Positions 9,865 through 19,632 are shown, numbered from the stretch's first letter. The stretch is DNA of 64,000 bases from Anaeropeptidivorans aminofermentans (GCF_940670685.1 NZ_OW711693.1:2418001-2482000), one strand, 5' to 3'. Notes: generated by a model from the letters alone, not told the origin. Numbers and translations are program-made.

Positions 9865-9994
9865 TACTAAGTAAAACAGTTTTAATGTAGTAACAAAAAC
9901 TATTCTTCATAAACGGCTTAAATACATAGAAGCACTTATATTAAGCCATTCAAAATTACGGTTTTTGTTGCTGTGATTCAACTGTTTTACTATA
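9865..9994. repeat. Palindromic intergenic repeat, full copy 2
   Basis: About 130 bp, same order as the copy at 9604-9733: AGTAAAACAG end, GTAACAAAAACT, ACGGCTTAAA, then TTAAGCCATT, CGGTTTTTGTTGC and the end CTGTTTTACTATA. Differences occur in matching positions of both arms, which suggests that pairing is kept. Confidence 0.85.
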
Positions 9995-10025
9995 TATGAA
10001 ATTTTTGAGAATAGATTCTCATAAG

Positions 10026-10052
10026 CCCCCTGTTTCATACAGGGGTTTTTTA
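10026..10052 (+). terminator. Hairpin with T-run just upstream of tldD
   Basis: CCCCTG (from about 10027) pairs with CAGGGG (about 10040-10045), followed by six T residues. It stands only about 25 bases before the tldD start, so it is a terminator of upstream transcription or an attenuator for tldDE. Confidence 0.75.
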
Positions 10053-10076
10053 ATGAATTTAGAGAGAAGGATGTTA

Positions 10077-11462
10077 ATGCTGAGAAAAGAAGTTATTGAG
10101 CGAATCCTTTCTGCTGCCACCGAAAGAGGCGCAGACTATGGAGAGGTATTTTTAGAAGACAGCAAATCTACCTCTATACAAATGAATAATAATACCATTG
10201 AAAGCGGCGTAATCAATCAGGATTACGGCATAGGCATAAGAATTTTTTCAGGTCTTGACAATATATATACCTATACCAATGACCTTAGGGAAGAAAACCT
10301 GATTAAAATGACAAGAGACGCCGCCGCTACTTTAAAAGAAAGAGAAAAGGCAGGCTACAGGCCTTTAGGAGAGCTTAAAACCGTAGAAAATAAAAGCCCT
10401 GCCCTCATTCTTCCTACGAAAACAGATTACAGCAAAAAAATTGACCTTCTTAAAAATATCGTTTCCACAGGAAATCAATACGATGAAAAAATAAAGAAAA
10501 TAACCGTAAATTATTACGATGGTGTTCAAAACGTAATCATCGCCAATACTGACGGCCTTTACGCAGAGGACCAAAGGGTAAAGACCCGTGTGAGAATCGG
10601 CGCTATGGCAGAAAATAAAAACAATGTCTATATGGGCTATAGAAGCGCCGGTGCTATGAAAGGCTTTGAATTTTACGAAAACGCCGACCTTGATTATATT
10701 ACAAAAGACAGCTGCCGTATGGCCATCGCCATGCTTGACGCAAAATATGCTCCTGCCGGAAGAATGAGCGTCATAGCGGATAACGGCTTCGGCGGCCTTC
10801 TTTTCCATGAGGCCTGCGGCCACAGCCTTGAAGCCTCTTTTGTATCAAAAGGCACAAGCGAATTCTGCGGAAAGCTTGGCACCCAAGTTGCAAGCCCAAT
10901 CCTTACTTTGATTGATGACGGCTCCATGCCGGGCATGTGGGGTTCTTTAAATATGGATGACGAAGGGACCCCTACTCAGAGAAACGTTCTCATAGAAAAG
11001 GGTATCTTAAAGGGCTACATGGTGGATAGACTAAACGGAAAGCGAATGGGCATGAATCCCACAGGCTCTTCCAGAAGGCAAAATTACCGCTTTGCTCCTA
11101 CTTCCCGAATGACAAATACTTATATTATGCCGGGAGAAAGCAAAAAAGAAGATATGATTGCAAATACCGAAAGAGGAATTTTTGTAAGCCATATTAACGC
11201 CGGCTCCGTAGACCCTCTTACGGGAGAATTTAATTTCTCTACCCTTGAAAGCTATATGGTTGAAAACGGAAAAATAACCTACCCCATAAAAGGTGCTTCC
11301 TTAATCGGAACAGGAATCAATATTCTAAAACAGGTAGACATGGTAGGAAATAATCTTGAAATCGGTGACGGCTTCTGCTTTGCAGGAAGCGGAGCTTTAT
11401 TCATCTGTGCAGGCCAGCCAACCGTAAGGGTTAACAACATGACCATAGGAGGTGTTGAATAA
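10077..11462 (+). CDS. tldD: TldD-family metalloprotease
   Basis: Catalytic subunit of the TldD/TldE protease, known in other bacteria for degrading unfolded peptides and maturing modified peptides such as microcin B17. The zinc-binding HExxxH motif is present as HEACGH at residues 244-249. About 461 residues. Start ATG 10077 (MLRKEVIERIL) chosen because AAGG lies six bases upstream; an upstream in-frame ATG at 9996 would place the hairpin at 10026-10052 inside the coding region. The stop shares one base with the next start, so the two genes form a coupled operon. No obvious precursor peptide gene is next to it. Confidence 0.93.
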   Translation: MLRKEVIERILSAATERGADYGEVFLEDSKSTSIQMNNNTIESGVINQDYGIGIRIFSGLDNIYTYTNDLREENLIKMTRDAAATLKEREKAGYRPLGELKTVENKSPALILPTKTDYSKKIDLLKNIVSTGNQYDEKIKKITVNYYDGVQNVIIANTDGLYAEDQRVKTRVRIGAMAENKNNVYMGYRSAGAMKGFEFYENADLDYITKDSCRMAIAMLDAKYAPAGRMSVIADNGFGGLLFHEACGHSLEASFVSKGTSEFCGKLGTQVASPILTLIDDGSMPGMWGSLNMDDEGTPTQRNVLIEKGILKGYMVDRLNGKRMGMNPTGSSRRQNYRFAPTSRMTNTYIMPGESKKEDMIANTERGIFVSHINAGSVDPLTGEFNFSTLESYMVENGKITYPIKGASLIGTGINILKQVDMVGNNLEIGDGFCFAGSGALFICAGQPTVRVNNMTIGGVE

Positions 11463-12808
11463 TGATTGATAAAGACCTTCTTAAAAGCCTTTCCGATACC
11501 CTTAAAAGTAAAGGCATCAAAGATATAAGATATTATATATCGGAGGCTGAAAAAACTTCTCTTTCCTTATATAAAGGCGAAAGTGACGGAAGCTCTGTTT
11601 CTTCAGTCCAGCGTGTTTTTGCAGAAGGAAACTATAATTGCAATCTGGGAAGCGTATACATAGAAAATTTAAATAAAGACTTATTTAACGAATATGCCGA
11701 AATCATCAAGGCTACCGCGGAATATAACAAAAAGCCCTTTATCGCCTACGACATTGACGAAAGCTTAACTTCAAAAGAAGCGCTTGTGTTTCCCGAAAAC
11801 AGTGAAATCCTTTCTCATATGGCGGCACTGGAAGAAAAGCTCTATGCCTCGGATAAAAGAATCAGCAATATCAATCACTTCTCCACGGTTAAGGCTCATG
11901 AAAAGATAACTTTAATGGACGAGAATGGAAAAAGCTGCCATAACAGCTCAGGCTATATATTCCAAAATATAGATATTATTTCCGAGGAAAATAATATTAA
12001 AAAAAGCAGCGGAAGCTACAGATCCTCTAAAGCCTATGATAAGGGCCTTATGGAAATTATCAGCAAAGAGGCCCTGAAGGAAAGTACGGCGCTTTTAAAT
12101 TCTGTAATTCCCGAAAGCGGAAATTATGCTGTTATCTTTAAAAATACGGTGTTTGCTGAAATATTATCTATGATTTTTCCTATTTTTTATGCTGACGTTA
12201 TATTAAACGATATGAGCCCTCTTAAAAATAAAATAGGAGAAAAGGTGTTTTCTGATATTCTGAATATCTATGAAGACCCTGTAAGTAAATTTGGACGGGT
12301 TTACAGAACATTTGACGATGAAGGCGTCAAGACCCAAAGAAAGAACATCATCACAAACGGCGCTTTTGAAACTATTCTTCATAATCAATCTACCGCTTCC
12401 AAAATGAACACCGTTTCCACAGGAAACGCCTTTAAAAAGTCCATTCAGGAAAGCCCTTCCATAGGCGTAAGCAATATATTCATAACAAAGGGTGATTTAT
12501 CCTACGAAGAGCTTAAAGCCTCCATGGGTTCCGGTATTGTGATTACAAATGTTCAGGGCCTTCATGCCGGAATCAATACCCTAACAGGAGATATTTCCCT
12601 TTTATCCACGGGAATCCTCATTGAAAACGGCAAAGAAGTGTCCGGCGTTGAGCAAATAACCGTTGCAGGCAATCTCTTTGATATGTTGAAAAATATCTCC
12701 GCCATAGGAAACGACTGGGGCTCTACCTCATTTTCTTCCATGGCAAATTTAAGTTTCATCACCTGCCCGTCAATTCTATTTCAATCTCTTACGGTGGCAG
12801 GGAAATAA
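11462..12808 (+). CDS. tldE: TldE/PmbA-family metalloprotease partner
   Basis: Non-catalytic partner in the TldD/E complex. Shares the TldD fold but lacks an HExxxH motif, as expected for TldE/PmbA. The C-terminal part (GIVITNVQGLHAGINTLTGD, then GNLFDMLKNISAIGND) matches the family. 448 residues. Starts by overlapping the tldD stop. A strong terminator follows at 12828-12873. Confidence 0.92.
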   Translation: MIDKDLLKSLSDTLKSKGIKDIRYYISEAEKTSLSLYKGESDGSSVSSVQRVFAEGNYNCNLGSVYIENLNKDLFNEYAEIIKATAEYNKKPFIAYDIDESLTSKEALVFPENSEILSHMAALEEKLYASDKRISNINHFSTVKAHEKITLMDENGKSCHNSSGYIFQNIDIISEENNIKKSSGSYRSSKAYDKGLMEIISKEALKESTALLNSVIPESGNYAVIFKNTVFAEILSMIFPIFYADVILNDMSPLKNKIGEKVFSDILNIYEDPVSKFGRVYRTFDDEGVKTQRKNIITNGAFETILHNQSTASKMNTVSTGNAFKKSIQESPSIGVSNIFITKGDLSYEELKASMGSGIVITNVQGLHAGINTLTGDISLLSTGILIENGKEVSGVEQITVAGNLFDMLKNISAIGNDWGSTSFSSMANLSFITCPSILFQSLTVAGK

Positions 12809-12827
12809 CTTTAATCACCTTAAAAAT

Positions 12828-12873
12828 AAGTATAAAAAGCTCTTTGCTTTAAAGCAAAGAGCTTTTTATACTT
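12828..12873. terminator. Strong terminator after tldE
   Basis: Perfect 22-bp arms at 12828-12849 and 12852-12873 around a GCTCTTTGC/GCAAAGAGC core with flanking A and T runs; works in both directions. Confidence 0.9.
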
Positions 12874-12916
12874 AAATTCATATGAAATCGTATCGTAAAT
12901 TTACTTTTTTCTTATT

Positions 12917-13055
12917 TATAGTAAATCTCTCATAAGGAAGTAACAAAAACCTATTCACTGCAGGTTCAATAACACAGATTCCCTTCGGAAGCGGCATACT
13001 TTTGAGCCTACACGAATATATGGTTTTGTTACTGTTTCACTTTAAATTTATTATA
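12917..13055. repeat. Palindromic intergenic repeat, variant copy
   Basis: Ends TATAGTAAAT and ATTTATTATA, with inner GAAGTAACAAAAACC and GGTTTTGTTACTG. The central part differs from the 9.6-kb copies (CCCTTCGGAAGC region). A partial end of the same type, TTTACTATATA, follows at 13095-13105. Confidence 0.75.
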
Positions 13056-13147
13056 TCCTCTCTAAAGCCAATGCTTACAGAGCCATAAAGGCAGTTTACT
13101 ATATAAAAAACAAATTAACTCATAAAAATAAAAATTATTAAAACAAA

Positions 13148-13182
13148 AAATAAAAGCCATAGCATAAACGCTACAGCCCTTA
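13148..13182 (-). terminator. Terminator of tRNA-Lys
   Basis: On the minus strand GCTGTAGC pairs with GCTATGGC (with G-U pairs) and is followed by a TTTTATTTTTT run, starting about 10 bases after the tRNA. Confidence 0.7.
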
Positions 13183-13191
13183 TTTATAAGA

Positions 13192-13264
13192 TACACCTTC
13201 GGGGATTCGAACCCCGGACCCACTGATTAAGAGTCAGTTGCTCTGCCAGCTGAGCTAAAGATGC
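13192..13264 (-). tRNA. tRNA-Lys (anticodon CTT)
   Basis: 73 bases fold as a cloverleaf: acceptor GCATCTT pairs with AAGGTGT (one G-U at the first pair and one inside), D arm TAGCTCAGCTGGCAGAGCA, anticodon stem ACTGA/TCAGT with loop CTCTTAA, and T arm around GGTTCGAATCC. Anticodon CTT reads AAG. CCA is not encoded. Confidence 0.96.
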
Positions 13265-13444
13265 ATAATAAAACAGCAGTTTTTCATTGTATTTGTTGTC
13301 CATCTTTCCGAACAACAGTGTAAATTATACCGCCTTTCCCCTTCATTGTCAATAGCTTTTTTTAAAAAAGATAAAAACTTGTCGTAACGTTTTTTAGGAT
13401 TTTAAAACCGGATAAATCCTTATCCGGTTTTGTTTTAATTCTCT

Positions 13445-14296
13445 TTATTTCTTCTCTTTTATGGGAACCCATATTTCCGTTTTGTAATCTTCGGACTGAT
13501 TATCTCCCTCAGAATACACTTCGATATCCGGTGCATCGGCATATTCATATCCCGATGTGGGAAGCCACTCCGTTACAATCCGCCTTTGCATATGCTGCAA
13601 AGCATGAGGCATAGGGCCTATGCATTCAAATACTGCCCATGTGCCCTCGGGAACAGTATAGGCCTGCATGCCTTCTGGAATTTCCCTGTCTGAGGAAACG
13701 GCTATATAATAATCAAAGCTTTTTCCGTCCATACAGGTACAAACCCCCATTAAGCCGTAGGGCGGTTTGTTCATAAGAGAAATTATTTCGGGTATTTTTG
13801 CCGCACTTTCCTGCCAGAACTTAGGTATTTCTTTAAAATTATCTTCCACATTCAAAATATAATTTTTGCTGACACCTACAATTCTAAATGCTTCCTTCTT
13901 TTCAATCTTATAATTCATTTCAGCTTCTCCTTTAATTGTTATTTTGAAGCTGATGGGAAGGAAGGCTTTCAGTTTTATCCCCTCAGACTTGGCTAAGGAC
14001 GGTGCAAAACCATGGACATTTTGAAAGGCCCTGTTAAATGCCGTTGGGGAATCGTATCCATATTTTAATGCGACATCAATAACCTTTTCCCCTTTTTGCA
14101 AATCCATTGCCGCCAAAGTCATTTTTCTTTTCCTTATATATTCGGAAAGAGGTATCTCCGCCATGTAAGAGAACATTCTTTGAAAGTGAAAGCCTGAGCA
14201 GCCGGCAATTTTCCCAAGCTTCGACAGGTCCATCTCCTCAGTCAAATGTTCTTCAATATATTTTATGGCGTTATTATAATTATTAAGCCACTCCAC
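13445..14296 (-). CDS. AraC-family regulator with GyrI-like effector-binding domain
   Basis: N-terminal double helix-turn-helix (IAGCSGFHFQRMFSYM and VALKYGYDSPTAFNRAFQNV, residues about 25-100), then a GyrI-like/BmrR C-terminal effector domain containing FRIVGVSKNYIL and DIEVYSEGD near the end. About 283 residues. The start is GTG 14296 with AGGAGG seven bases upstream; an in-frame TTG at 14314 lies before that ribosome binding site. This architecture (Rob/SoxS-like helix-turn-helix plus GyrI) senses hydrophobic ligands in known members. A palindrome AGTATATATGCATATACTT at about 14319-14337, just upstream, may be its operator. Confidence 0.9.
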   Translation of the reverse strand: MEWLNNYNNAIKYIEEHLTEEMDLSKLGKIAGCSGFHFQRMFSYMAEIPLSEYIRKRKMTLAAMDLQKGEKVIDVALKYGYDSPTAFNRAFQNVHGFAPSLAKSEGIKLKAFLPISFKITIKGEAEMNYKIEKKEAFRIVGVSKNYILNVEDNFKEIPKFWQESAAKIPEIISLMNKPPYGLMGVCTCMDGKSFDYYIAVSSDREIPEGMQAYTVPEGTWAVFECIGPMPHALQHMQRRIVTEWLPTSGYEYADAPDIEVYSEGDNQSEDYKTEIWVPIKEKK

Positions 14297-14555
14297 TCCA
14301 TCGCCTCCTGACAATTAAAGTATATATGCATATACTTAAGCTTTCCTCTTTAATTATATACGAAAAATGAGAGTATGCATATGAAGGCTTAATATATATT
14401 ATAGTCTATTTGTTTTTATTCCTCAGTAAGCAGGTGGCTAAGGAGGCATAAAATCAAAGAAAAACAAATAATAGATAATACTGCTATTTCATATTTAAAC
14501 GAGTATAAGTTTTATGATAAAATAGGAAGAATCAATATAGAATCAAGGTGAATAC

Positions 14556-15314
14556 ATGAAAATAATAATATCTCCTGCTAAAAAAATGAATATTGATACC
14601 GATAGCCTTCCTCATGAGGCTCTCCCCCATTTTCTTCCCGAAGCAAAAGCGCTTTTAGGGAAACTAAAATCTATGGACTATCATGAGCTTAAAAAATTAT
14701 GGGCATGCAGCGATGCCCTGGCAAAAATGAATTTTGAAAGGCTTCATACGATGGATTTTGAAAATAAACTCACTCCTGCCATACTGTCATATGAAGGCAT
14801 TCAATACCAATACATGGCCCCGGGCGTATTTGAGTATAATCAATATGCTTACATAAAAAAGCATCTTTATATTGTTTCAGGTATGTACGGCCTGCTCCGC
14901 CCTTTTGACGGTGTAGCTCCCTACCGCTTGGAAATGCAGGCAAAGCTCTCTGGAGATGCGTATAAAAATCTTTACGGATTCTGGAAGGATAAGCTTGCAA
15001 AAAAACTCTCAGAAGAAAGCAGTACCATAATAAACCTGGCCTCAAAAGAGTACAGTAAAAGCATAAGCAATGATCTGCCGAAAAATATCAGCTTTATAAC
15101 CTGTTTCTTTACCCAATTGAAAGATGGAAAACTAATCGAAAAAGGCACAGAATGTAAAATGGCCCGGGGAGAAATGGTTCGCTTTATGGCGGAAAACAAT
15201 ATTTCAGACCCTGAGAATATAAAATATTTCGATAAGCTTAATTATAAATTTTCAGATAAAGATTCCAATAAAAATAATTTTGTCTTTATCAAACCACGTA
15301 ATCAATTAAAATAG
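14556..15314 (+). CDS. yaaA: YaaA-family peroxide stress protein (DUF328)
   Basis: Starts with the family signature MKIIISPAKKMN and contains YGLLRPFDGVAPYRLEM and LASKEYSK, all typical. 252 residues, full length. In E. coli YaaA limits intracellular iron and protects from hydrogen peroxide damage, and the protein binds DNA. The start ATG has AAGGTG about seven bases upstream. Stand-alone gene next to an AraC regulator transcribed away from it. Its position just before the likely iron-uptake locus may be chance. Confidence 0.93.
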   Translation: MKIIISPAKKMNIDTDSLPHEALPHFLPEAKALLGKLKSMDYHELKKLWACSDALAKMNFERLHTMDFENKLTPAILSYEGIQYQYMAPGVFEYNQYAYIKKHLYIVSGMYGLLRPFDGVAPYRLEMQAKLSGDAYKNLYGFWKDKLAKKLSEESSTIINLASKEYSKSISNDLPKNISFITCFFTQLKDGKLIEKGTECKMARGEMVRFMAENNISDPENIKYFDKLNYKFSDKDSNKNNFVFIKPRNQLK

Positions 15315-15466
15315 ACGCTTTAAAAGTATTTTCCACTAACCGCCGGCTTAGAAATTCACTATATATTATAAAAGACCCTCCCAGCCGCAACAAAATAGCA
15401 TCAAATTATACAATATTGCCTTTTGGGGTATATTTTGTCTTTTTGGAGTAGAAATTCTCTAAAGTA

Positions 15467-15502
15467 TTAGTTAAACTAATAAAGTTAGCTTAGTATAACT
15501 AA
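15467..15502 (+). promoter_or_regulatory. Candidate DtxR/IdeR-type iron box upstream of ECF genes
   Basis: TTAGTTAAACTAA (15467-15479) is a perfect 13-base palindrome. TTAGCTTAGTATAACTAA (15485-15502) resembles the DtxR/IdeR consensus TTAGGTTAGGCTAACCTAA with one base fewer. Both lie just before the AGAGGAGG ribosome binding site of the S component, where a bound repressor would block expression. Confidence 0.5.
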
Positions 15503-15519
15503 AAGAGGAGGATTATCTA

Positions 15520-16101
15520 ATGAACAATAAACTTCAGGCAAAAGACCTGATAAACATCGGAATATTTACCGCAATTTATTTTATTGTATTTTTTACCACA
15601 GGCATGCTTGGCTATATTCCTGTTTTAATGCTTGCCATACCTATTATATGCCCGCTGGTTGCAGGAATTCCTTTTATGCTTTTTCTTACAAAAGTAAATA
15701 AATTCGGCATGGTAACCATAATGGGCATTTTATTAAGCCTTTTTATGTTTCTTACAGGGCATCCATGGCCTATTCTTATCTTCGGTGTGTGCTTTGGATT
15801 ATTAAGCGATATTGTCCTTAAGAAAGGAAATTATAAAAACTGGGGATTGGTATTAGTAGGGTATGCCATATTCAGCGAATGGATTATGGGGCTTCTTTTC
15901 CCTATTTTCTTTTTAAGGGAAAGCTTTTTCGCTTCCACAAGAGACGGCTACGGCGATACATATGCAGATACGCTTGCATCAATAACACCCATGTGGGTAT
16001 TTTTCCTAATGATTGCTTTCGTAGCTCTGGGAGCGCTTTTAGGCGCATTTCTTGGAAAATCACTGCTTAAAAAGCATTTCCAAAGGGCAGGGATAGCGTA
16101 A
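15520..16101 (+). CDS. MptD-like ECF transporter S component
   Basis: Small membrane protein (193 residues) with about five to six hydrophobic helices and an N-terminal NKLQAKDLINIGIFTAIYF segment typical of S components. It should give substrate specificity to the ECF module formed with the next two genes. Sequence style matches the MptD family, whose substrate is not settled. Its stop shares one base with the ecfT start. Ligand unknown; a metal chelate is inferred from the rest of the locus. Confidence 0.8.
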   Translation: MNNKLQAKDLINIGIFTAIYFIVFFTTGMLGYIPVLMLAIPIICPLVAGIPFMLFLTKVNKFGMVTIMGILLSLFMFLTGHPWPILIFGVCFGLLSDIVLKKGNYKNWGLVLVGYAIFSEWIMGLLFPIFFLRESFFASTRDGYGDTYADTLASITPMWVFFLMIAFVALGALLGAFLGKSLLKKHFQRAGIA

Positions 16102-16820
16102 TGGTTGAGTATATTTCGTCAAATAATGGAAAAAAGCCTTTAAACCTTGACCCCAGAACAAAAATAATGATTCTGATTTGCGTAAATGTCGTTATGGTTG
16201 GCGGCGGATTAAGCGGGACCTCTGTATTTGTCCGCCCGCTTTTTGGGCTCCTTCCCTTTATAATGCTCTTATCGGGATATAAATACAAACCGGCTTTTCT
16301 CTATTTGGCTTTTATTTCTTTTTCCATGTTTACCGAGCTTTTTCTTGTAAACATAACCACAGGCGTTCTCAATTTATTATGTATTATTTTTTCGGGAATA
16401 ATTTCACGTTTTATTCCCGGCATAATTACAGGCTACTATCTTGTAAGCACAACTAAAATAAGCGAATTAATCGCCTCTATGGAGCGTATGAGAATTTCTC
16501 CTAAAATCATTATTCCTTTTGCGGTTATGATTCGGTTTTTTCCAACTGTAAAAGAGGAAAGTGCCGCTATAAGCGATGCCATGAGAATGAGAGGAATACG
16601 TTTAGGGGGCGGAAACCCCCTTGCTATGCTTGAATACATTATCGTTCCTTTACTTATGTCTACAGTAAAAATAGGCGAAGAGCTTTCTTCGGCTGCCTTA
16701 ACAAGGGGCCTTGGGGCTCCTGTTAAAAGAACAAATATATGCAAAACAGGATTTAAAGCGCCGGATTTTGCAGCGGCAATGATCATATTACCCGCATTTT
16801 TATTTTGGAGCATTTATTAA
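16101..16820 (+). CDS. ecfT: ECF transporter transmembrane (T) component
   Basis: CbiQ/EcfT-type membrane protein with about five helices. Contains LNLDPRTKIMIL near the N-terminus and two Ala/Met-Arg-Gly coupling motifs, DAMRMRGIRLGG and ALTRGLGAP, which contact the ATPases. 239 residues. Translationally coupled to the S component before it, and followed by the double ATPase after about 30 bases. Confidence 0.9.
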   Translation: MVEYISSNNGKKPLNLDPRTKIMILICVNVVMVGGGLSGTSVFVRPLFGLLPFIMLLSGYKYKPAFLYLAFISFSMFTELFLVNITTGVLNLLCIIFSGIISRFIPGIITGYYLVSTTKISELIASMERMRISPKIIIPFAVMIRFFPTVKEESAAISDAMRMRGIRLGGGNPLAMLEYIIVPLLMSTVKIGEELSSAALTRGLGAPVKRTNICKTGFKAPDFAAAMIILPAFLFWSIY

Positions 16821-16850
16821 AAATGTTTGTGACTGTATAGGAGAACTTCA

Positions 16851-18329
16851 ATGATTGAAATAAAAAATGTTTCATTTTATTATGAAAGTAATGACAGGGA
16901 AGCTGGGCTGAGAAACATAAACCTTACTATAAAATCCGGAGAAACCGTTCTTTTATGCGGTGAATCCGGCTGCGGAAAAACTACCCTTACCCGCCTTATA
17001 AACGGTCTTATTCCCAATTATTACGAGGGTAGGCTCGAAGGGAACATCATTGTAAAGGGCAAGGATATTCCAAAGGCCCCCCTTTATGAAACTGCCTCTG
17101 TGGTAGGCTCTGTATTTCAAAATCCGCGTTCTCAGTTTTTTAATATAGATACTACAAGCGAGCTTGCCTTTGGCTGCGAAAATATGGGTATGGAGGAAGA
17201 AGAGATACTTAGAAGAATTGAAAAGACCGCTATGGAGCTTAATATGGAAAACCTCATGGACAGAAGCATATTTGCCCTTTCAGGCGGTGAAAAGCAAAAA
17301 ATCGCCTGCGGTTCCGTATCTGCCTTGGACCCTGAAATAATAGTCCTTGACGAGCCTTCCTCAAATCTTGACGCAAGGGCAACAGAGGACCTTTATTTCC
17401 TTCTCAAAATATGGAAAAGCCAGGGAAAAACAATAATTATATCAGAACACAGGCTTCATTATTTAAGCAGCTTGATAAATAGAGTTATTTATATGAATAG
17501 CGGAAAAATAGAAAAAGAATTTACTTCTTCTGAATTTTTAAGCCTTACGGAAGAAGAAAGAATTTCTCTCGGCCTTCGCCCTATTTCAATTAAAAACATA
17601 GGAAAAACAGAAAAACAACCGCCTTCTTTGATTGCGGAGGAAAAAATAATCTTAGAGGATTTTTGCTTTACATATAAAAACGGCTGCGAAGGTATAAAAA
17701 TAAAAAGCTGCTCTTTTCCAAAGGGCAGCATTATAGCCGTTATAGGCCATAATGGAGCCGGAAAATCAACCTTTGCCAGATGTTTATGCGGCCTTGAGAA
17801 AAAATGCAAGGGAACTATGCAGTTTAATAATTTAAGCCTTAAAGCAAAGGACCGTTTAAAAAATTGCTATATGGTTTTGCAGGACGTGAACCATCAGCTT
17901 TTTACAGAAAGCGTAATGGATGAAGTCCTTCTCAGTATGGAAACGGAAGATGAAAAAGCAGGGGAAGAAATATTAGCAGGCCTTAATCTTTCAGCGTTTA
18001 AGGATATACACCCCATGGCATTATCCGGCGGTCAAAAGCAACGGGTCGCCATAGCTTCGGCAGTAGCTTCCCAAAGAGATATTATCATCTTTGACGAGCC
18101 TACAAGCGGCCTTGATTTAAGACATATGAGAGAGGTTTCAGAAAATATTATCCGGCTTCAAAACAAGGGCAAGACCATTTTTGTTATTACCCATGACCCG
18201 GAGCTTATATTAAACTGCTGTACTTATGTAACAGAACTTAAAAACGGAAAAATAGAAGAAGAATATGCTCTTGACAAAAATGGTATCTCCCGTATGCTTG
18301 ATTTTTTTACAAGCAATGATTTTTCATAG
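16851..18329 (+). CDS. ECF transporter double ATPase (fused EcfA-EcfA')
   Basis: Two ABC ATPase domains in one chain. First: Walker [10 protein letters not shown] (about 37-45), LSGGEKQKIACG, Walker B IIVLDEPSSNLD. Second: Walker A GHNGAGKST (about 299-307), LSGGQKQRVAIASAV, Walker B IIIFDEPTSGLD. 492 residues, as in YkoD-type proteins. It energises the module with the two preceding membrane proteins. Cytoplasmic face of the membrane. Confidence 0.93.
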   Translation: MIEIKNVSFYYESNDREAGLRNINLTIKSGETVLLCGESGCGKTTLTRLINGLIPNYYEGRLEGNIIVKGKDIPKAPLYETASVVGSVFQNPRSQFFNIDTTSELAFGCENMGMEEEEILRRIEKTAMELNMENLMDRSIFALSGGEKQKIACGSVSALDPEIIVLDEPSSNLDARATEDLYFLLKIWKSQGKTIIISEHRLHYLSSLINRVIYMNSGKIEKEFTSSEFLSLTEEERISLGLRPISIKNIGKTEKQPPSLIAEEKIILEDFCFTYKNGCEGIKIKSCSFPKGSIIAVIGHNGAGKSTFARCLCGLEKKCKGTMQFNNLSLKAKDRLKNCYMVLQDVNHQLFTESVMDEVLLSMETEDEKAGEEILAGLNLSAFKDIHPMALSGGQKQRVAIASAVASQRDIIIFDEPTSGLDLRHMREVSENIIRLQNKGKTIFVITHDPELILNCCTYVTELKNGKIEEEYALDKNGISRMLDFFTSNDFS

Positions 18330-18367
18330 GCTACAGTAAATTTATATAAAAAGGCGGTGTATCAGGC

Positions 18368-19318
18368 TTGTTTGAAAAAATTGCCTTCTTAGGCTCAAAT
18401 GTGACGTTTATATCTAAAGATAAGGACTGCTGGGTTTACAAGGTTAAAGATGATTCCGGCGAAGGCACAATGACCTGCTACAGCGTATTTCCCGGCATTA
18501 TTTTAAATTACAATGATTTTCACATGGAAAAGTGCGTGTCGGAGTTCAAGCCTTCTGTGGAGATGTACAGCATAAATCACTGCCGGGAAGGCCGCATTGA
18601 ATGGGAACTTGACCCTAACCACTATATATATCTGGAAACAGGCGACCTTCAATTAAATACGCAGAAAAGCCATGCAAATAACTTCAGCTTTCCCCTGAAG
18701 CATTATCACGGCCTTACTGTGGGCATTTTCCCTCATGAAGCTTCTAAATCCTTAAAAGGCGTTTTAGAGGGTTATGACGTAGATATTTACGAGCTTATCA
18801 ATAGATTTTCAATCTCTGAAAAACCCTTTATCATGCGTGCGGGATTAAGTATCGCCCATATATTTTCAGAGCTTTACAATGTTCCTGAAAAAATAAGACC
18901 AAGCTACCATAAAATAAAGATACTGGAGCTTTTACTCTTCCTAAGTACCGTAGACGCCCCTGTCACTGAATGCGAGCGTCCTTATTTCCATAGAAATCAG
19001 GTGGAAAAAATTAAGCGGATTATGGCCTTTCTCATTGAGCAGCCCCAAAAACACTATACCCTTACGGAGCTATCCTCAATGTACGATATTTCTCTTACGG
19101 CAATGAAACAATGTTTTAAAGCCGTATATGGAACGTCTATATATAACTATATGCGTACCTACAGAATGAACGCAGCTGCCGTCATGCTTAAAACCACTGA
19201 TGACAGCATAGGAGAAATATCCTCGGCAATGGGATACGATAATCCCAGTAAGTTTTCTGCCGCCTTTAAAGAAATCATAGGCATAGCTCCAAGAGACTAC
19301 AGAAAATCTATTGTCTGA
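18368..19318 (+). CDS. AraC-family transcriptional regulator
   Basis: About 250 residues of cupin-like sensor region, then a C-terminal AraC DNA-binding domain with both helix-turn-helix units: TELSSMYDISLTAMKQCFKA and IGEISSAMGYDNPSKFSAAF. 316 residues. The start is TTG at 18368 with GGCGGTG about nine bases upstream; no ATG exists near the N-terminus. It lies between the ECF importer genes and two exporter-type ABC genes in the same direction. YbtA and similar metallophore regulators occupy the same relative place in siderophore loci, so sensing a metallophore is a reasonable inference. Confidence 0.88.
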   Translation: MFEKIAFLGSNVTFISKDKDCWVYKVKDDSGEGTMTCYSVFPGIILNYNDFHMEKCVSEFKPSVEMYSINHCREGRIEWELDPNHYIYLETGDLQLNTQKSHANNFSFPLKHYHGLTVGIFPHEASKSLKGVLEGYDVDIYELINRFSISEKPFIMRAGLSIAHIFSELYNVPEKIRPSYHKIKILELLLFLSTVDAPVTECERPYFHRNQVEKIKRIMAFLIEQPQKHYTLTELSSMYDISLTAMKQCFKAVYGTSIYNYMRTYRMNAAAVMLKTTDDSIGEISSAMGYDNPSKFSAAFKEIIGIAPRDYRKSIV

Positions 19319-19393
19319 TTGGAGCAAAACTTATTTTCCCGGAGTAGAGAATTAAAATAAAACATAGTATTATTTTACCTGCAATCCCTTTAT

Positions 19394-19632
19394 GCTAAAT
19401 AAATTAAAGTAACAAAAATCATGTATTTTAAATGGTTTAAACATAGCAATTTTATATATTTGAGCCGTTTATAAAAAGTAGATTTTTATTACTTTCTTAA
19501 GGCTATAGTAAATTTCAAATTAAACAGTAATAAAAATGTATATTTTGAATGGCTTAAACATAGGGATTCTATATGTTTAAGCCGTTTATGAAAAATAGAT
19601 TTTTACTGCTTCCTTCTGTGAAATTTACTATA
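19394..19632. repeat. Two adjacent palindromic intergenic repeats
   Basis: The right unit 19504-19632 is complete: TATAGTAAATTT end, AGTAATAAAAATG, AATGGCTTAAAC, then TTTAAGCCGTTTAT, GATTTTTACTGC and the end AAATTTACTATA. The left unit (about 19394-19503) has the same interior (AAGTAACAAAAATC to GATTTTTATTACTT) but eroded ends. The interior is inverted relative to the 9.6-kb copies, as a palindrome allows. Confidence 0.8.

Noticed and set aside
9996-10076. Upstream extension of TldD to ATG 9996
   Set aside because: It would include a terminator hairpin and the end of a palindromic repeat; ATG 10077 has a properly spaced ribosome binding site and the family N-terminus.
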